Assembly: GCF_005280735.1 (NCBI RefSeq)
Contig: NZ_CP040077.1
Coordinates: forward strand, 2,046,001-2,110,000
Source of the DNA: Trinickia violacea
GTDB taxonomy: Bacteria > Pseudomonadota > Gammaproteobacteria > Burkholderiales > Burkholderiaceae
DNA length: 64,000 nucleotides
Direction: 5' to 3'
Every line of letters starts with the position of its first letter. The stretch's first letter is position 1. Under the pieces are notes generated by a model, which was not told where the DNA came from, did not search any database, and saw only the letters and a list, made by a program, of their open reading frames with translations. A program made the position numbers and the translations under genes. Of this stretch, positions 17,962-27,233 are shown in pieces.

Positions 17962-18342
17962 TCAGCGGGCGACGCGGTGTTGTTCGAACGCCGTCTGGCA
18001 TGAAACGCAGCGGCCCGAGTAAGGCGCGGCGACAAGCCTCTCATAACCAATCGGGTCGCCGCAATCGACGCATGCCCCGTAGCGGCCGGCAACCATACGC
18101 GCCAGCGCCGCGTCGATCTGCTGCAGTTCGTCGAAATCGTGCCGTGCGAGCGCAGCACGCAACTCGTCGCGCGCCTTGCGCGATGCGGTCTCGTCGGGAT
18201 GTGACTCGGGGCCGAGCACTTCGGGCGGCCGGGTACCGGCGACATCCCCATATTCGCCGTGCAGCGCAGCCAACAGCTCGCGCCGGCGCTCGCCGAGCCT
18301 TTGCTGCAGCAGCCCGAGTTCAGAACAGGTGAGGGTCGTCAT
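17962..18342 (-). CDS. DksA/TraR-type C4 zinc-finger protein
   Basis: 126 residues. The C-terminal zinc finger is clear: CVDCG and CVSCQ supply four Cys. The N-terminal half is a coiled-coil-like helix (LLQQRLGERRRELL, then ELRAALARHDFDELQQID). DksA-family proteins enter the RNA polymerase secondary channel and alter promoter response to ppGpp. It is shorter than DksA itself (about 150), like other accessory paralogues. Start ATG 18342 by homology of the helix start. Confidence 0.85.
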   Translation of the reverse strand: MTTLTCSELGLLQQRLGERRRELLAALHGEYGDVAGTRPPEVLGPESHPDETASRKARDELRAALARHDFDELQQIDAALARMVAGRYGACVDCGDPIGYERLVAAPYSGRCVSCQTAFEQHRVAR

Positions 18343-18595
18343 GGACAGGTCCGATGTGTGCCGCCACGCCGCGGACAACGGGGGCATCGCGAAGGCGTTC
18401 CGTCACGTGCATATCCCGATGCGGCCAAAGCAAGCATGCACTCAGAGAACGGTTAGCGCAACGCGTCAGCGCCCGGTCAGCATCCTGAGGATTTTCTGCA
18501 CGATGTGCTCATGCTGCTCCAGCGCCTCATCGAGCCTTCGCATCGAGGACGCAAAAGCGCTCACACTTGGACGGGACGGAGGGGGCTTTCATATT

Positions 18596-19447
18596 TCAGT
18601 GGGAAGGCGCGAGTAAGAAGCCGATCGCATCCCGCCACCAGGGATCGTCGACGCGGCCAATCCAGTCGTTATGTCCGGCCGTCTCTACGACCATCAGTTT
18701 TCTGGGATCGCCCAGCGCCATATAGAGCGCCTCGCCGAAGCGCGCGGGAACGATGCTGTCGCGTTGCGCCACCACGACGAGAACCGGCCGGCCGAACGAG
18801 GCCAAATGGGCCTCGCTGTCGTATCGGTCGCGCAGCAGCCACCTTACGGGTAGCCACGGGTAGTGGTAAGCGGCGACGTGCTCGAGTCGATCCCACGGCG
18901 TGATGAGCAGCAAGCCAGTAGCCTTGTCGCGTTCGCGCGAGCTTGCCGCGGCCGCTACGCCGGCCCCGAGCGATTCACCGATGAGTAGCAGCGGCGTGGC
19001 GTAGAGGCGATGCGCAAGTGCGATGGTCTGTTGGGCATCGGCGACTAGACTTTTCTCGCTCGGCGTGCCGTCGCGTGGCCCGTAGCCCGGATATTCGGCG
19101 AGGATCACGCGCAGTCCCAGCCGGGTAAGCACTGCGGCATAGAACGAACGGTGTCCGACGTGCCCTGCATTGCCATGGAAGACGATGACCGTGCCCCGCG
19201 CGGTTCCGGCCGGCTCAGCCACGAGGCCGCGGAACGCTTCGCGTATCGGCCAGGGGTGGAGTCCCTCGGAAACGACGCCCTCGATTGCAGCCTTCTCAGG
19301 AAAGTAGATAAGACGATCCAGCAAGACGGCGCCCCCTGTGAACAGGATCAGACACGCGCCGGTGAGCCGCAGCACTATCCTCGTGAATTTCCGCGCTTCG
19401 AGCCCGATCCATCCATTGTTTCCGCTGCGCACCAACTTAGCGTGCAT
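18596..19447 (-). CDS. alpha/beta hydrolase, membrane anchored
   Basis: 283 residues. One N-terminal hydrophobic segment (IVLRLTGACLILFTGGAVLL) is probably an anchor, followed by an alpha/beta hydrolase domain: oxyanion region VFHGNAG, nucleophile Ser in GESLGAG, acid Asp in QRDSIVP and His in AGHNDW. This matches the BEM46/YfhR-like group of serine hydrolases with unknown substrates. ATG 19447 follows CGGGGCGA. It stands alone on the minus strand. Confidence 0.85.
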   Translation of the reverse strand: MHAKLVRSGNNGWIGLEARKFTRIVLRLTGACLILFTGGAVLLDRLIYFPEKAAIEGVVSEGLHPWPIREAFRGLVAEPAGTARGTVIVFHGNAGHVGHRSFYAAVLTRLGLRVILAEYPGYGPRDGTPSEKSLVADAQQTIALAHRLYATPLLLIGESLGAGVAAAASSRERDKATGLLLITPWDRLEHVAAYHYPWLPVRWLLRDRYDSEAHLASFGRPVLVVVAQRDSIVPARFGEALYMALGDPRKLMVVETAGHNDWIGRVDDPWWRDAIGFLLAPSH

Positions 19448-20124
19448 TCGCCCCGTAGCAAGCCTAGCGCTGCTCGACGCGACCGACAACACCGACAGTG
19501 GTCAGACCTCGACTGATAGCGAGGCGATCATCTGCCTCGCCCTAGATCTGAAGCCGCACACGCGCTGGCGCGAGGCGCTTGGGCCCGCCGACTGGCTTCA
19601 ACTGGAAGAGGGCGATCTCGTCCTGGTCGGCGATAACTCCATGCGAATCGATCTTCGTAGGGAGCAATTGATTGTCGCGCCTCGGTAGGAAGCAGGGCTC
19701 GTCTTCCAGATCGAAAAATTGTGCCGCATCAGTGAGGGGGTTGCGGCGTGCACATCACCGCTGCCGGCGGCCCGATCGTCACGACCGGCGACAGCGACGC
19801 GGACCGCATCGGATAGTCGGCACCGAACGCGGGCATCCGTTGCAAAGGTCCGGTGGATGATGGGCAGCTTGTGTTCGCTGTCGGCTACCACGGACCATGT
19901 CGCGCGCCTGGGGAGCAATCTCGCCGCAGGCAAGACGGCCCCATGTTCGCGGTGACGGCAACATCTACGCGGTCAGCGTTGGTCTCTGAGTCGCGGGCCG
20001 TGCGGCAAGCGGCGCGTGCTGCGCAACGTGGCGGCGGACCTATAATCGTTTTGCTGGCCAAGCGTCCGTAGGGCCCTGACGCAATGAGTCGAGGCCGGTG
20101 CACGAGCAGTGGAGGGGAGGCGGT
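19448..20124. other. stretch without an intact gene
   Basis: About 680 bases. The plus frame ending at 19688 reads plausibly in its last 55 codons (LKPHTRWREALGPADWLQ, then EEGDLVLVGD), but its beginning runs antisense into the hydrolase gene and has no start signal, so it may be the tail of a broken gene. From 19690 to 20100 only short frames occur. Confidence 0.45.
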
Positions 20125-20472
20125 ATGCACTTCGATGCATTTTCCTTTGGTTACGTGCGTATAGATGGCGTGACCTATCGGCATGACGTAGTGATCGACG
20201 GCGGACAGGTTCGCAAGCGCAAGAAAAAACCATCCAAGGCGTTCCGCGAAACGTTCGGACATACACCGGTCTCGATCGCCGAGGCCATTCCCTGGAATTG
20301 CCAGCGCCTTGTGATTGGCACGGGCACCGGAGCATTGCCGGTGATGGAGGAGGTGGAAGAGGAGGCGGAGCGCCGGAAGGTCAAACTGGTTATCGTGCCG
20401 ACCGAGGAGGCCATCGCCAGACTCAAGAAAGATGCAAAAGGCACCAACGCGATTCTGCACGTCACTTGCTAG
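20125..20472 (+). CDS. Mth938-like domain protein
   Basis: 115 residues; ATG 20125 is preceded by GGAGGGGAGG. The protein has the Mth938/NDUFAF3-like pattern: FSFGYVRIDG at the start, LVIGTGTGALP in the middle and a final helix-strand ending in NAILHVTC. Members are small alpha/beta proteins, some linked to respiratory complex I assembly, most uncharacterised. Here it precedes a SagB-type oxidoreductase and the FIST gene. Function unassigned. Confidence 0.8.
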   Translation: MHFDAFSFGYVRIDGVTYRHDVVIDGGQVRKRKKKPSKAFRETFGHTPVSIAEAIPWNCQRLVIGTGTGALPVMEEVEEEAERRKVKLVIVPTEEAIARLKKDAKGTNAILHVTC

Positions 20473-20705
20473 GAGTGAGTGCGCCGGCATGTCGGTCGCC
20501 CGACTACGATGCGCCAGTTAGCAGCAGATAGCCTCGGAAACTCCATTTGAAGGGGGCACTCCCTGATCGTGCTCGCCGATAAACAGCTCGGCTCGCTCGC
20601 ACAAGTGCGAGATGTGCCACGGTTTGCACCTGTCTTCCCCCGCCCAATTGGCGAGCCATCAGACCCGTGAGCCTTTGCAGGGGCAGGTATTTCGTGGCTG
20701 GAACC

Positions 20706-22304
20706 ATGGACCGCTCAAGGCACGTGCTGCTTGAATATCACGAACGCAGCAAGCACCGCCTCGACTTCTACGCGCCCGGCCCCAGCCGGCTCGACTGGGC
20801 AGCACAGCCGGATCCGTTCCGCGTGTTTGATGGCACACCGCGAGTTGCGCTGCCGGTAGCCGCCGATATCCTGGTGACACGCTACAACGCACTGCGCCGC
20901 GGCGCTCTGCCGCCCGCGCACAATCTCGATCTTCACACGCTGGCCATCCTGTTCGAACTCTCGCTCGGCCTGTCGGCTTGGAAAGCCTATGGCGCACAGC
21001 GGTGGGCACTGCGCTGCAACCCTTCGAGCGGGAATCTGCATCCGACCGAGGGCTACCTTCTATGTCCGGCGCTGCCCGGCGTGCCCGCCGGCGTCTACCA
21101 CTACTTGAGCCGAGACCATTCACTTGAACATCGCGCTGCAGTGGACGATCCGCGTTGGACCGAGGCGTTCCCGGAAGGTGGCGTCCTGGTCGGCTTCAGC
21201 TCTATCTATTGGCGCGAGGCGTGGAAATACGGCATGCGTGCCTGGCGCTACTGCCAGCACGACTGCGGCCATGCCATCGCCGCGGTGAGTTACGCAGCGG
21301 CCGCCCTCGGCTGGCAGACGCGGCTGGTGGAGGCCACTGCGGACGATATGGTGGCCCACTTGCTTGGATTGGACCGCAGCGAGGAATTCGGCGCGGCGGA
21401 ATTGGAGGCGCCTGATGTCTTGCTTTGGATCGGCGATCCTGAAAGACGGCCGGATCTCGAGCGCATGCGGGCGGCTTTGGATCATGCACAGTGGTACGGT
21501 CGCGCGAATCAACTAAGCTCTGGACATGCGACGTGGTCGGATATTGATATGGTCCATCGCGCCACGCGCAAGCCCCATACCGCCGAACCGGCCTCGCGGA
21601 ATCCGAAGCGGCACCCGTTGCCCGCGGCGCCCGCCCTCGATCTCACCTTTGCGCGGATCGCTCGGCAGCGCCGCAGCGCTGTGAACTTCGATGGTACGAC
21701 GCATATTACCGACGTAGCGTTTTTCAGCATGCTGGCATGCTTGTCGGCATATCGTGATACGCCGCCGTGGAATGCGCTGATGTCACGTGCTCAAGTGCAT
21801 CCTGTGCTAATGGTGCACCGCGTGAACGGCCTGGAGCCGGGCATGTACGTGCTCGTGCGGAACGGGGGCGCTCTCAGCGACCTCAAGCGGTCGATGCGTC
21901 CCGAATGGCTGTGGCTAAAGCGTGGACCAGATATTCTGCCGCTCTACTTTTTGCTGCCTTACGATTTGCGCGCCGCGGCAAAGTTGATCTGCTGCCACCA
22001 GGATATCGGCGCAGACTCCTGCTTTGCGTTGGGGATGCTCGCGAGATTCGAGATCGCCTTGAAGCAACCCTGGCGTTATCGCCATCTATTCTGGGAATGC
22101 GGAATGCTCGGCCAAGCGCTCTATCTCGAAGCCGAAGCCGCCGGCGTGCGCGCGACGGGGATTGGCTGTTACTTCGATGATGAAATGCACGCGCTGCTCG
22201 GCGTCAGGGATCACGTCTGGCAAAGCTTGTATCACTTCACCGTTGGTGGCCCGGTGGACGATCCGCGCCTGTCCACGTTTCCGCCATATGCGGTTCAGCG
22301 CTGA
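20706..22304 (+). CDS. SagB-type double nitroreductase-fold oxidoreductase
   Basis: 532 residues, containing two nitroreductase-like halves: the first with RWALRCNPSSGNLHPTEGY (FMN phosphate contacts), the second beginning near ARIARQRRSAVNFDG and ending with GQALYLEAEAAGVRATGIG. This is the SagB/ThcOx arrangement. In RiPP clusters such enzymes oxidise azolines to azoles, but neither a cyclodehydratase nor a precursor peptide is visible nearby, so the substrate is probably different. Start could be ATG 20706 or an upstream GTG at 20667; the internal ATG is preferred without a strong ribosome binding site. Confidence 0.85.
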   Translation: MDRSRHVLLEYHERSKHRLDFYAPGPSRLDWAAQPDPFRVFDGTPRVALPVAADILVTRYNALRRGALPPAHNLDLHTLAILFELSLGLSAWKAYGAQRWALRCNPSSGNLHPTEGYLLCPALPGVPAGVYHYLSRDHSLEHRAAVDDPRWTEAFPEGGVLVGFSSIYWREAWKYGMRAWRYCQHDCGHAIAAVSYAAAALGWQTRLVEATADDMVAHLLGLDRSEEFGAAELEAPDVLLWIGDPERRPDLERMRAALDHAQWYGRANQLSSGHATWSDIDMVHRATRKPHTAEPASRNPKRHPLPAAPALDLTFARIARQRRSAVNFDGTTHITDVAFFSMLACLSAYRDTPPWNALMSRAQVHPVLMVHRVNGLEPGMYVLVRNGGALSDLKRSMRPEWLWLKRGPDILPLYFLLPYDLRAAAKLICCHQDIGADSCFALGMLARFEIALKQPWRYRHLFWECGMLGQALYLEAEAAGVRATGIGCYFDDEMHALLGVRDHVWQSLYHFTVGGPVDDPRLSTFPPYAVQR

Positions 22305-22446
22305 GACGAGAGGGCCACCGTCTCGCGAGCTATGCCGAATTCGACCCCCGTAAGCAGTGCCGTCGATCGAACGACGACGCTTCTCACATGAAGTTGGCAT
22401 GAGTCTTCTTCGTGGCAGAGAAAAATACAGAACGCGGTTCGGGGTC

Positions 22447-23628
22447 TTAGTCCCGGCTCGTAAAGACGGTCAATATCCCCGTATAGCCGTAAAGGTGATT
22501 TCTTGCGATTTCGCCGCCGGCGAAGAATCCCACCAGCGGCACGTCGCCTAGCGCATTTCGCACCGTCTGCAACTCCGCATGCGGCGCTCCGAAGTGCGGG
22601 CCGCCCCGTCCCGAACAGCTGACATACAGGGCTCCCGACAGGTGTCCCGCCGTACCGGATTTCAGTTCGGCGCGGATTTCCGTCGCAATGCGCACCAGAT
22701 CGGCGCGGGCGGCTTCGGCGTTGCGCGTGCAAAAGCTCAGATGCATACCGGGCTCGACCCTGTCCGCCACCGCCAAGACGCGGTGCTGGGGATCCACGCC
22801 AACCACGTGCCGCACGAGTGTGTCCGCGCCGAATCTTCCGGGCCCCTTTGGCACGTCCTCGGCGCCGACGCTCAAGCCCACCAGAGTGGTGGACAGCGCC
22901 TGCGACAAAGCATCGAATGGCAGATCCCGGTCGAGTCCAAGATCTTTCAACACGCAATCGAGCGCGGGCTCGCCATCCAGCGTGACCACCAGATTGCGTT
23001 CGGCCCGGGTAATCGTGCGCGCCGGCCCGATGGGCTGGCAGCCCTGCGTCATGCGTGAGATCAGGCCGACCTCCGGGCCGAAGAGCACGCCCGACAGGCC
23101 TCCGGTGAACACGCCGTCCGCGATGTGTAGCGGACGGTTCCGCGCCGAGGATAGTCCGCCGAATAGATAACCGCTGGTCGTGCGTGCGCTCAGCTCGTGT
23201 AGCAATTCCTGCAGGTCCGGCGTGCTGCCCTCAGCATGCACCAACGCGGTATAAGCCGCGAACCCAATGGATGTCGCCGGCAGCGGCTGTCGGCCAGAAA
23301 ATAGCCGGAACGAGTCCCGGGGCAGCGGCGCCAGCATCAGCACCAGGGCCGGTTCGTCGATGTACTCGATACCGCTAGCCGCCACGCCGACACCGACCGT
23401 GCCGACCCAGGCGACGCCCGGCAGGGCCCGATGCAGTGCATCGAGGATCGCTTCGGACTCGGGTGCGTAATAGTCGCTCAGGTAGCACCAACCGAGCGTG
23501 AAGGGGGATTTCTCTGGCTGTGCCGCACGCGCCGCCATTTGGGCTTGAACTTGCCGCTGGCACTCGTCCAAGGCTACCCGCCAATCGGGGTGGGCCGCGT
23601 GAGCGTGGACAAACGAAGTGTGGGGCAT
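22447..23628 (-). CDS. FIST-domain sensor protein
   Basis: 393 residues. FIST N-terminal part (GWCYLSDYYAPESEAILDAL; VAWVGTVGVGVAASG; YLFGGLSS) followed by the FIST C part (GALYVSCSGRGGPHFGAPHAEL; GFFAGGEIARNHLYGYTGIL). FIST domains are proposed to bind small ligands such as amino acids and often sit beside signalling domains; here no output domain is attached. The gene starts 22 bases behind the upstream small gene on the same strand, so both are probably one transcript. It is convergent with the SagB-like gene. Confidence 0.88.
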   Translation of the reverse strand: MPHTSFVHAHAAHPDWRVALDECQRQVQAQMAARAAQPEKSPFTLGWCYLSDYYAPESEAILDALHRALPGVAWVGTVGVGVAASGIEYIDEPALVLMLAPLPRDSFRLFSGRQPLPATSIGFAAYTALVHAEGSTPDLQELLHELSARTTSGYLFGGLSSARNRPLHIADGVFTGGLSGVLFGPEVGLISRMTQGCQPIGPARTITRAERNLVVTLDGEPALDCVLKDLGLDRDLPFDALSQALSTTLVGLSVGAEDVPKGPGRFGADTLVRHVVGVDPQHRVLAVADRVEPGMHLSFCTRNAEAARADLVRIATEIRAELKSGTAGHLSGALYVSCSGRGGPHFGAPHAELQTVRNALGDVPLVGFFAGGEIARNHLYGYTGILTVFTSRD

Positions 23629-23650
23629 GGCCGAGAAATGTGGATGGATC

Positions 23651-23980
23651 TCAGAGGTCACCCTCGTCAATCTCGAGGACGAAGGGCTCGGCTACGTCGA
23701 CCGGACCAGAAGGGTCATAGTGAGCGCCTCGATGCTGCACGATTTCGCGAATTCGCGACGCAATCCTCGTTTGCTCTGGTGGGTTGCTGCGCTCGTAGCG
23801 GTCGATCGCGTTTGTATCGATGACGATGACGAAGGGCGCGTTGCGTCTCGGCGCGTCATCCGGTCCGACCACCTGCCATTCAACGACGACGTGGTTCGGC
23901 GCGCTCCCTTCAAGAAATTCGACGTCAGAGGGGAGTGCCTCGTGGAGCACAGTCTTGACCCATTCGGACTCGCGAGACAT
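23651..23980 (-). CDS. small conserved protein, DUF3022-like
   Basis: 109 residues; ATG 23980 follows GAGGAGATCGCC, preferred over longer open starts. Mixed alpha/beta, acidic, soluble. The segments EFLEGSAPNHVVVEWQV and FVIVIDTNAIDRYE recall DUF3022, a family I know from Burkholderia-type genomes. No catalytic motif seen. It precedes the FIST gene by 22 bases. Confidence 0.6.
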   Translation of the reverse strand: MSRESEWVKTVLHEALPSDVEFLEGSAPNHVVVEWQVVGPDDAPRRNAPFVIVIDTNAIDRYERSNPPEQTRIASRIREIVQHRGAHYDPSGPVDVAEPFVLEIDEGDL

Positions 23981-24085
23981 GGCGATCTCCTCAAGAATCA
24001 TTCGGAAATCCTGGAGCCGCGGCAAGCTTGGGGGCACGATCAAGCCCGCAACACCATCGCGCGCGGGCTCATAGGGTTCGACGTG

Positions 24086-24280
24086 TCAGTGAATGCGCGC
24101 GAAGGTACGTAAGAGGGAATCTCCGTCCTGCGTAACACAAGGGAGTAGGGCACCGCTCGCGAGTTGCTCCATGGCGACCAGTTGGCGTTCGAGCAACGCG
24201 TCAAGCTCTTCCCGGTCGGCTATCTGGTCGGGGGCGTCCTTGACCAGCATTAATGTCGCGAATTCGTGGGGGCTGAGCAT
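24086..24280 (-). CDS. small conserved hypothetical protein
   Basis: 64 residues; AGGAGACAGGT stands directly before ATG 24280. Soluble, mostly helical (EELDALLERQLVAMEQLASG) with a single Cys. The frame stays open to 24817, but codons upstream of 24280 lack coding character. It heads a run of three minus-strand genes with the DUF3022-like and FIST genes. Function unknown. Confidence 0.6.
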   Translation of the reverse strand: MLSPHEFATLMLVKDAPDQIADREELDALLERQLVAMEQLASGALLPCVTQDGDSLLRTFARIH

Positions 24281-24753
24281 ACCTGTCTCCTGGTAGTTCG
24301 AGTAGGTGCCGCGCCGGACACTGGCCTGTGGACCGTGCCCGCCCGGCTCCAGCACTCGCTTTCGGCGACGCATGACCGGCGGCGCATTGGGCTGCGATAG
24401 GCAGCGGGGAGTTGATGGTGGCGGAGGTTCGGGCGCCCGGCAATTCGGGTCGTCCCGTATATTGGGACCTGTTTGCCGCGGCGCACTCATCTGTGATGCA
24501 GAGCGGATCGGCTCCGTGTACGTCGACAATTCACGTGCACCGATTGACGACTCTGGAAGGAGCGACCCGGCACAGCGGCGCGAACCAATGGCTGATCCGA
24601 TTGCACGGATGGCTGGCGATGAATCATAAGTCAGCGCTTGATGAAAACGCTCATGACCTGCAGGTTGTCGAAACGGAAAAACCGGCTCACGCTGACGTTG
24701 TACGCAGCGCACTGACAAGCGCCGATGAGTGAAGCTGACGAAGGGACAGAGAC
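24281..24753. other. region upstream of rtcB, no certain gene
   Basis: A plus frame from about 24620 (MNHKSALDENAHDLQVVE...) to 24732 has plausible codons but no clear ribosome binding site; the rest holds no feature I can support. It includes the promoters of the divergent small gene and rtcB. Confidence 0.4.
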
Positions 24754-25974
24754 ATGAGCCTGGTCGACTATCAGCTAATGGAAGTGACAGGTGGCAAGGT
24801 CGTGAAGATGTGGACACAGGGCGTCGCGATCGAGGAAGCGGCTCGCCGGCAACTGAGAAACACCGCCCGCATGCCGTTTGTGTTCAGGCACGTTGCCGTC
24901 ATGCCGGACGCGCACGTGGGCAAAGGCTCGACGATCGGCAGCGTGATTCCGACACAAGGGGCGATCATCCCGGCGGCGGTGGGCGTCGATATTGGTTGCG
25001 GAATGATCGCGGTTCGCACGACGCTGACTGCCGCAGACCTGCCCGATTCGCTTTCCGGCGTGCGCGGCGCGATCGAGCGCGCTGTGCCGCACGGCGGTGC
25101 GCCGGGGCGACGAGACCCGGGTGCATGGTCGCGTCCGCCGCCGGCCGCCGACGACGCCTGGAAGCTGCTGGCGCCCGGGTTCCAGCGCATCGTCGACAAG
25201 TATCCCTCCCTCGCGTGCACGAACAACCGCGCACACGTGGGCACGCTCGGCTCCGGCAATCACTTCATCGAGGTATGTCTCGACGAAGATAACGGCGTCT
25301 GGTTCATGCTGCACAGCGGATCGCGTGGCGTGGGCAACGCGATCGGGAGCCTCTTCATCACGCTGGCCCAGGCCGACATGCGTCAACACCTCGCGAATCT
25401 GCCGGACAAAGACCTCGCGTACTTCAAGGAAGGCAGTCGGCACTTCGATGACTACGTGGAGGCTGTCGGCTGGGCACAGAGGTACGCGCGCTGCAACCGT
25501 GAGGTCATGATGAATGCCGTGATCGGCGCGGTGCGCGCGACTGTCGGCAAACCCTTCACCATCGACGAGCACGCGGTGAACTGCCACCACAATTACGTGC
25601 AGAAGGAACGGCACTTCGGCGCCGACATGTACGTAACGCGTAAAGGGGCGCTGTCGGCGCGAGCCGGCGAGCTTGGCATCATTCCCGGTTCGATGGGCGC
25701 GAAGAGCTTTATCGTTCGTGGGCTCGGCAATGAAGAGAGCTTCTGCTCGTGCAGTCACGGCGCCGGGCGCGCGATGAGCCGGACCGAGGCCAAACGTCGC
25801 TTCACCGTCCAGGATCAAATCAGCGCGACGTTGCATGTCGAATGCCGAAAGGATGCAGGTGTCGTTGATGAAATTCCGATGGCCTACAAGGACATCGACG
25901 CGGTGATGGCCGCGCAGCGGAGCTTGGTCGAGGTGGTATATACGCTGCGGCAGGTGGTTTGTGTGAAGGGTTAG
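24754..25974 (+). CDS. RtcB-family RNA ligase
   Basis: 406 residues, the normal length. RtcB joins RNA 2',3'-cyclic phosphate or 3'-phosphate ends to 5'-OH ends through a GMP-linked His, with Mn2+ and GTP. Visible signature residues: Cys in DIGCGM, GSGNHF, HSGSRGVG, NCHHNY, PGSMG and the guanylated His in CSHGAGR. An acceptable GGGACAGAG precedes the ATG. No rtcA cyclase or rtcR regulator is adjacent. It may repair stress-cleaved tRNA or rRNA. Confidence 0.93.
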   Translation: MSLVDYQLMEVTGGKVVKMWTQGVAIEEAARRQLRNTARMPFVFRHVAVMPDAHVGKGSTIGSVIPTQGAIIPAAVGVDIGCGMIAVRTTLTAADLPDSLSGVRGAIERAVPHGGAPGRRDPGAWSRPPPAADDAWKLLAPGFQRIVDKYPSLACTNNRAHVGTLGSGNHFIEVCLDEDNGVWFMLHSGSRGVGNAIGSLFITLAQADMRQHLANLPDKDLAYFKEGSRHFDDYVEAVGWAQRYARCNREVMMNAVIGAVRATVGKPFTIDEHAVNCHHNYVQKERHFGADMYVTRKGALSARAGELGIIPGSMGAKSFIVRGLGNEESFCSCSHGAGRAMSRTEAKRRFTVQDQISATLHVECRKDAGVVDEIPMAYKDIDAVMAAQRSLVEVVYTLRQVVCVKG

Positions 25975-26008
25975 GTCGTGATCGGTTTGAGACTACCGTA
26001 TAAATCTG

Positions 26009-26440
26009 CACGGCGTACGTCACGATGCCACCGACATACTGGCGTGCTTTGGTCGCGATGTTGGGGGCGTGGGAGGCGATCGCTTCGAGTACGGGTTTGA
26101 CTTCTGGTGTGGCAAGCGTCGAAATGGGTTTGTTGCGGAGTGCGGGAGTCAGGTATTCGCGCACGACAAACTCCGCTTTCCGGTAGGTTTCGTCCGCCCA
26201 TTCCTTGCGCTTGAAGTCGAGCCAGCGCTGGGCCACGAGATGGAAGGAGGCGCTTTCGGCCACGCGTTTGCGGGCGATGGACTCGGCCCGGCGGTATGCG
26301 ACCGGATCGATGCCTTCGCGTACAAGATTGCGTGCGGTAGTGGCCGACCGTCTCGCATCAACGAGCGTGACATCGGGGTAAGGGCCGAGACTGAGGAAGT
26401 TTTCCTTGCCGGTGCCCGGTCGTCGATGTCTGCGGATCGC
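26009..26440 (-). pseudogene. P4-type tyrosine integrase, N-terminal remnant
   Basis: Reading downward from about 26440 the frame gives RRPGTGKENFLSLGPYPDVT, then DARRSATTARNLVREGIDP, KRVAESASFHLVAQRWLDF and KARQYVGGIVTYA, the N-terminal and core-binding domains of P4-like integrases. There is no start region and the homology stops at about 26009, before the catalytic domain, so the Arg-His-Arg-Tyr active site is lost. It begins about 90 bases beyond the 3' end of tRNA-Leu in the same direction, the usual placement in an island inserted at a tRNA gene. Confidence 0.8.
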
Positions 26441-26456
26441 AAGGGAATTGCGAAGA

Positions 26457-26493
26457 ACAAAAAACCCCGTAAGACTTTGATCTTCGGGGTTTC
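26457..26493 (-). terminator. intrinsic terminator after tRNA-Leu copy A
   Basis: On the minus strand CCCCG and CGGGG pair around a 15-base loop (with additional weak pairing) and are followed by TTTTTT. It would end the tRNA-Leu transcript and lies between the tRNA and the integrase remnant. Confidence 0.65.
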
Positions 26494-26526
26494 TCGGACT
26501 TCTGCGGCTTACGCCAGAACTGCTTG

Positions 26527-26611
<85 letters not shown>

Positions 26612-26738
26612 TTGCTTCAAGCTAGACCGCTATTGTAACGAGATGGCGGATAGTGTCAATTGGAAAGTGAATCATTGACGAAGAGGGGGTGAGGCTCGCA
26701 CAAAGTGCGCAGGCACTTGCTTTTCTCGACCGGAAATG

Positions 26739-26766
26739 AATAAGGCCGACTTGCGTCGGCCTTATT
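26739..26766. terminator. terminator hairpin between tRNA-Leu copies
   Basis: AATAAGGCCGAC and GTCGGCCTTATT form a perfect 12-bp stem with a 4-base loop, T-rich on both sides, so it could work in either direction. On the minus strand it follows the tRNA-like scar at 26775-26881, copying the arrangement tRNA end plus terminator. Confidence 0.75.
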
Positions 26767-26774
26767 TTGAATCT

Positions 26775-26881
26775 TGGTGCCCAAGAGAGGACTCGGTCAC
26801 ACGGGCGCGACCCCGGCTGCGCTTGCAAGCGCAGCCTTTCGAGTCCCCACGCAAAGTGCGCAGGCACTTTGCTTCTTGGGC
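26775..26881 (-). repeat. tRNA-like scar: tRNA-Leu 3' end inside a cloverleaf-like fold
   Basis: On the minus strand the last about 20 bases (CGAGTCCTCTCTTGGGCACCA) repeat the 3' end of tRNA-Leu copy B including CCA. The 5' side GCCCAAGA pairs with TCTTGGGC like an acceptor stem; inside are hairpins AAAGTGC/GCACTTT and GGCTGCGCTT/AAGCGCAGCC, the latter enclosed by GGACTCG/CGAGTCC. There is no leucine anticodon arm. It looks like an attachment-site duplication left by an integrated element, or a decayed tRNA copy. Confidence 0.6.
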
Positions 26882-26889
26882 TAGAAATG

Positions 26890-26917
26890 AAAAAGGCCAG
26901 CTTACGCTGACCTTTTT
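26890..26917 (-). terminator. terminator after tRNA-Leu copy B
   Basis: On the minus strand AAAAAGGTCAGC and GCTGGCCTTTTT pair (one G-U) around GTAA, just beyond the tRNA 3' end at 26923. Confidence 0.7.
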
Positions 26918-26922
26918 AAATT

Positions 26923-27007
<85 letters not shown>

Positions 27008-27233
27008 AGGTGCGTGTGCTGCAAAGACCGTAATTATAGCGAGCCTTGGGAGGCTGTCAAGCATTTTGATCGGCTTCGATGGGCCGCCGCCGCAGTGCCT
27101 TGCGGCGCTCGCGGCGGGGCTGGTCGGCCGCACGGCGGGTGTTAGAATGGCCCGCACCGCCCGCCAGCCCGCTCAAGTCAACGACCAGCGATCCGCGATC
27201 CGACCGAGACGAGTACAAATCATCGACAAGCCC

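Noticed and set aside
19690..20060. Possible PAAR-like fragment in the region after 19690
   Set aside because: Only scattered glycine-rich short segments in different frames; no continuous motif could be followed.
20706..22304. A thiazole/oxazole-modified microcin cluster
   Set aside because: Only the SagB-like dehydrogenase is present; no YcaO cyclodehydratase, leader peptide or exporter was found within 10 kb.
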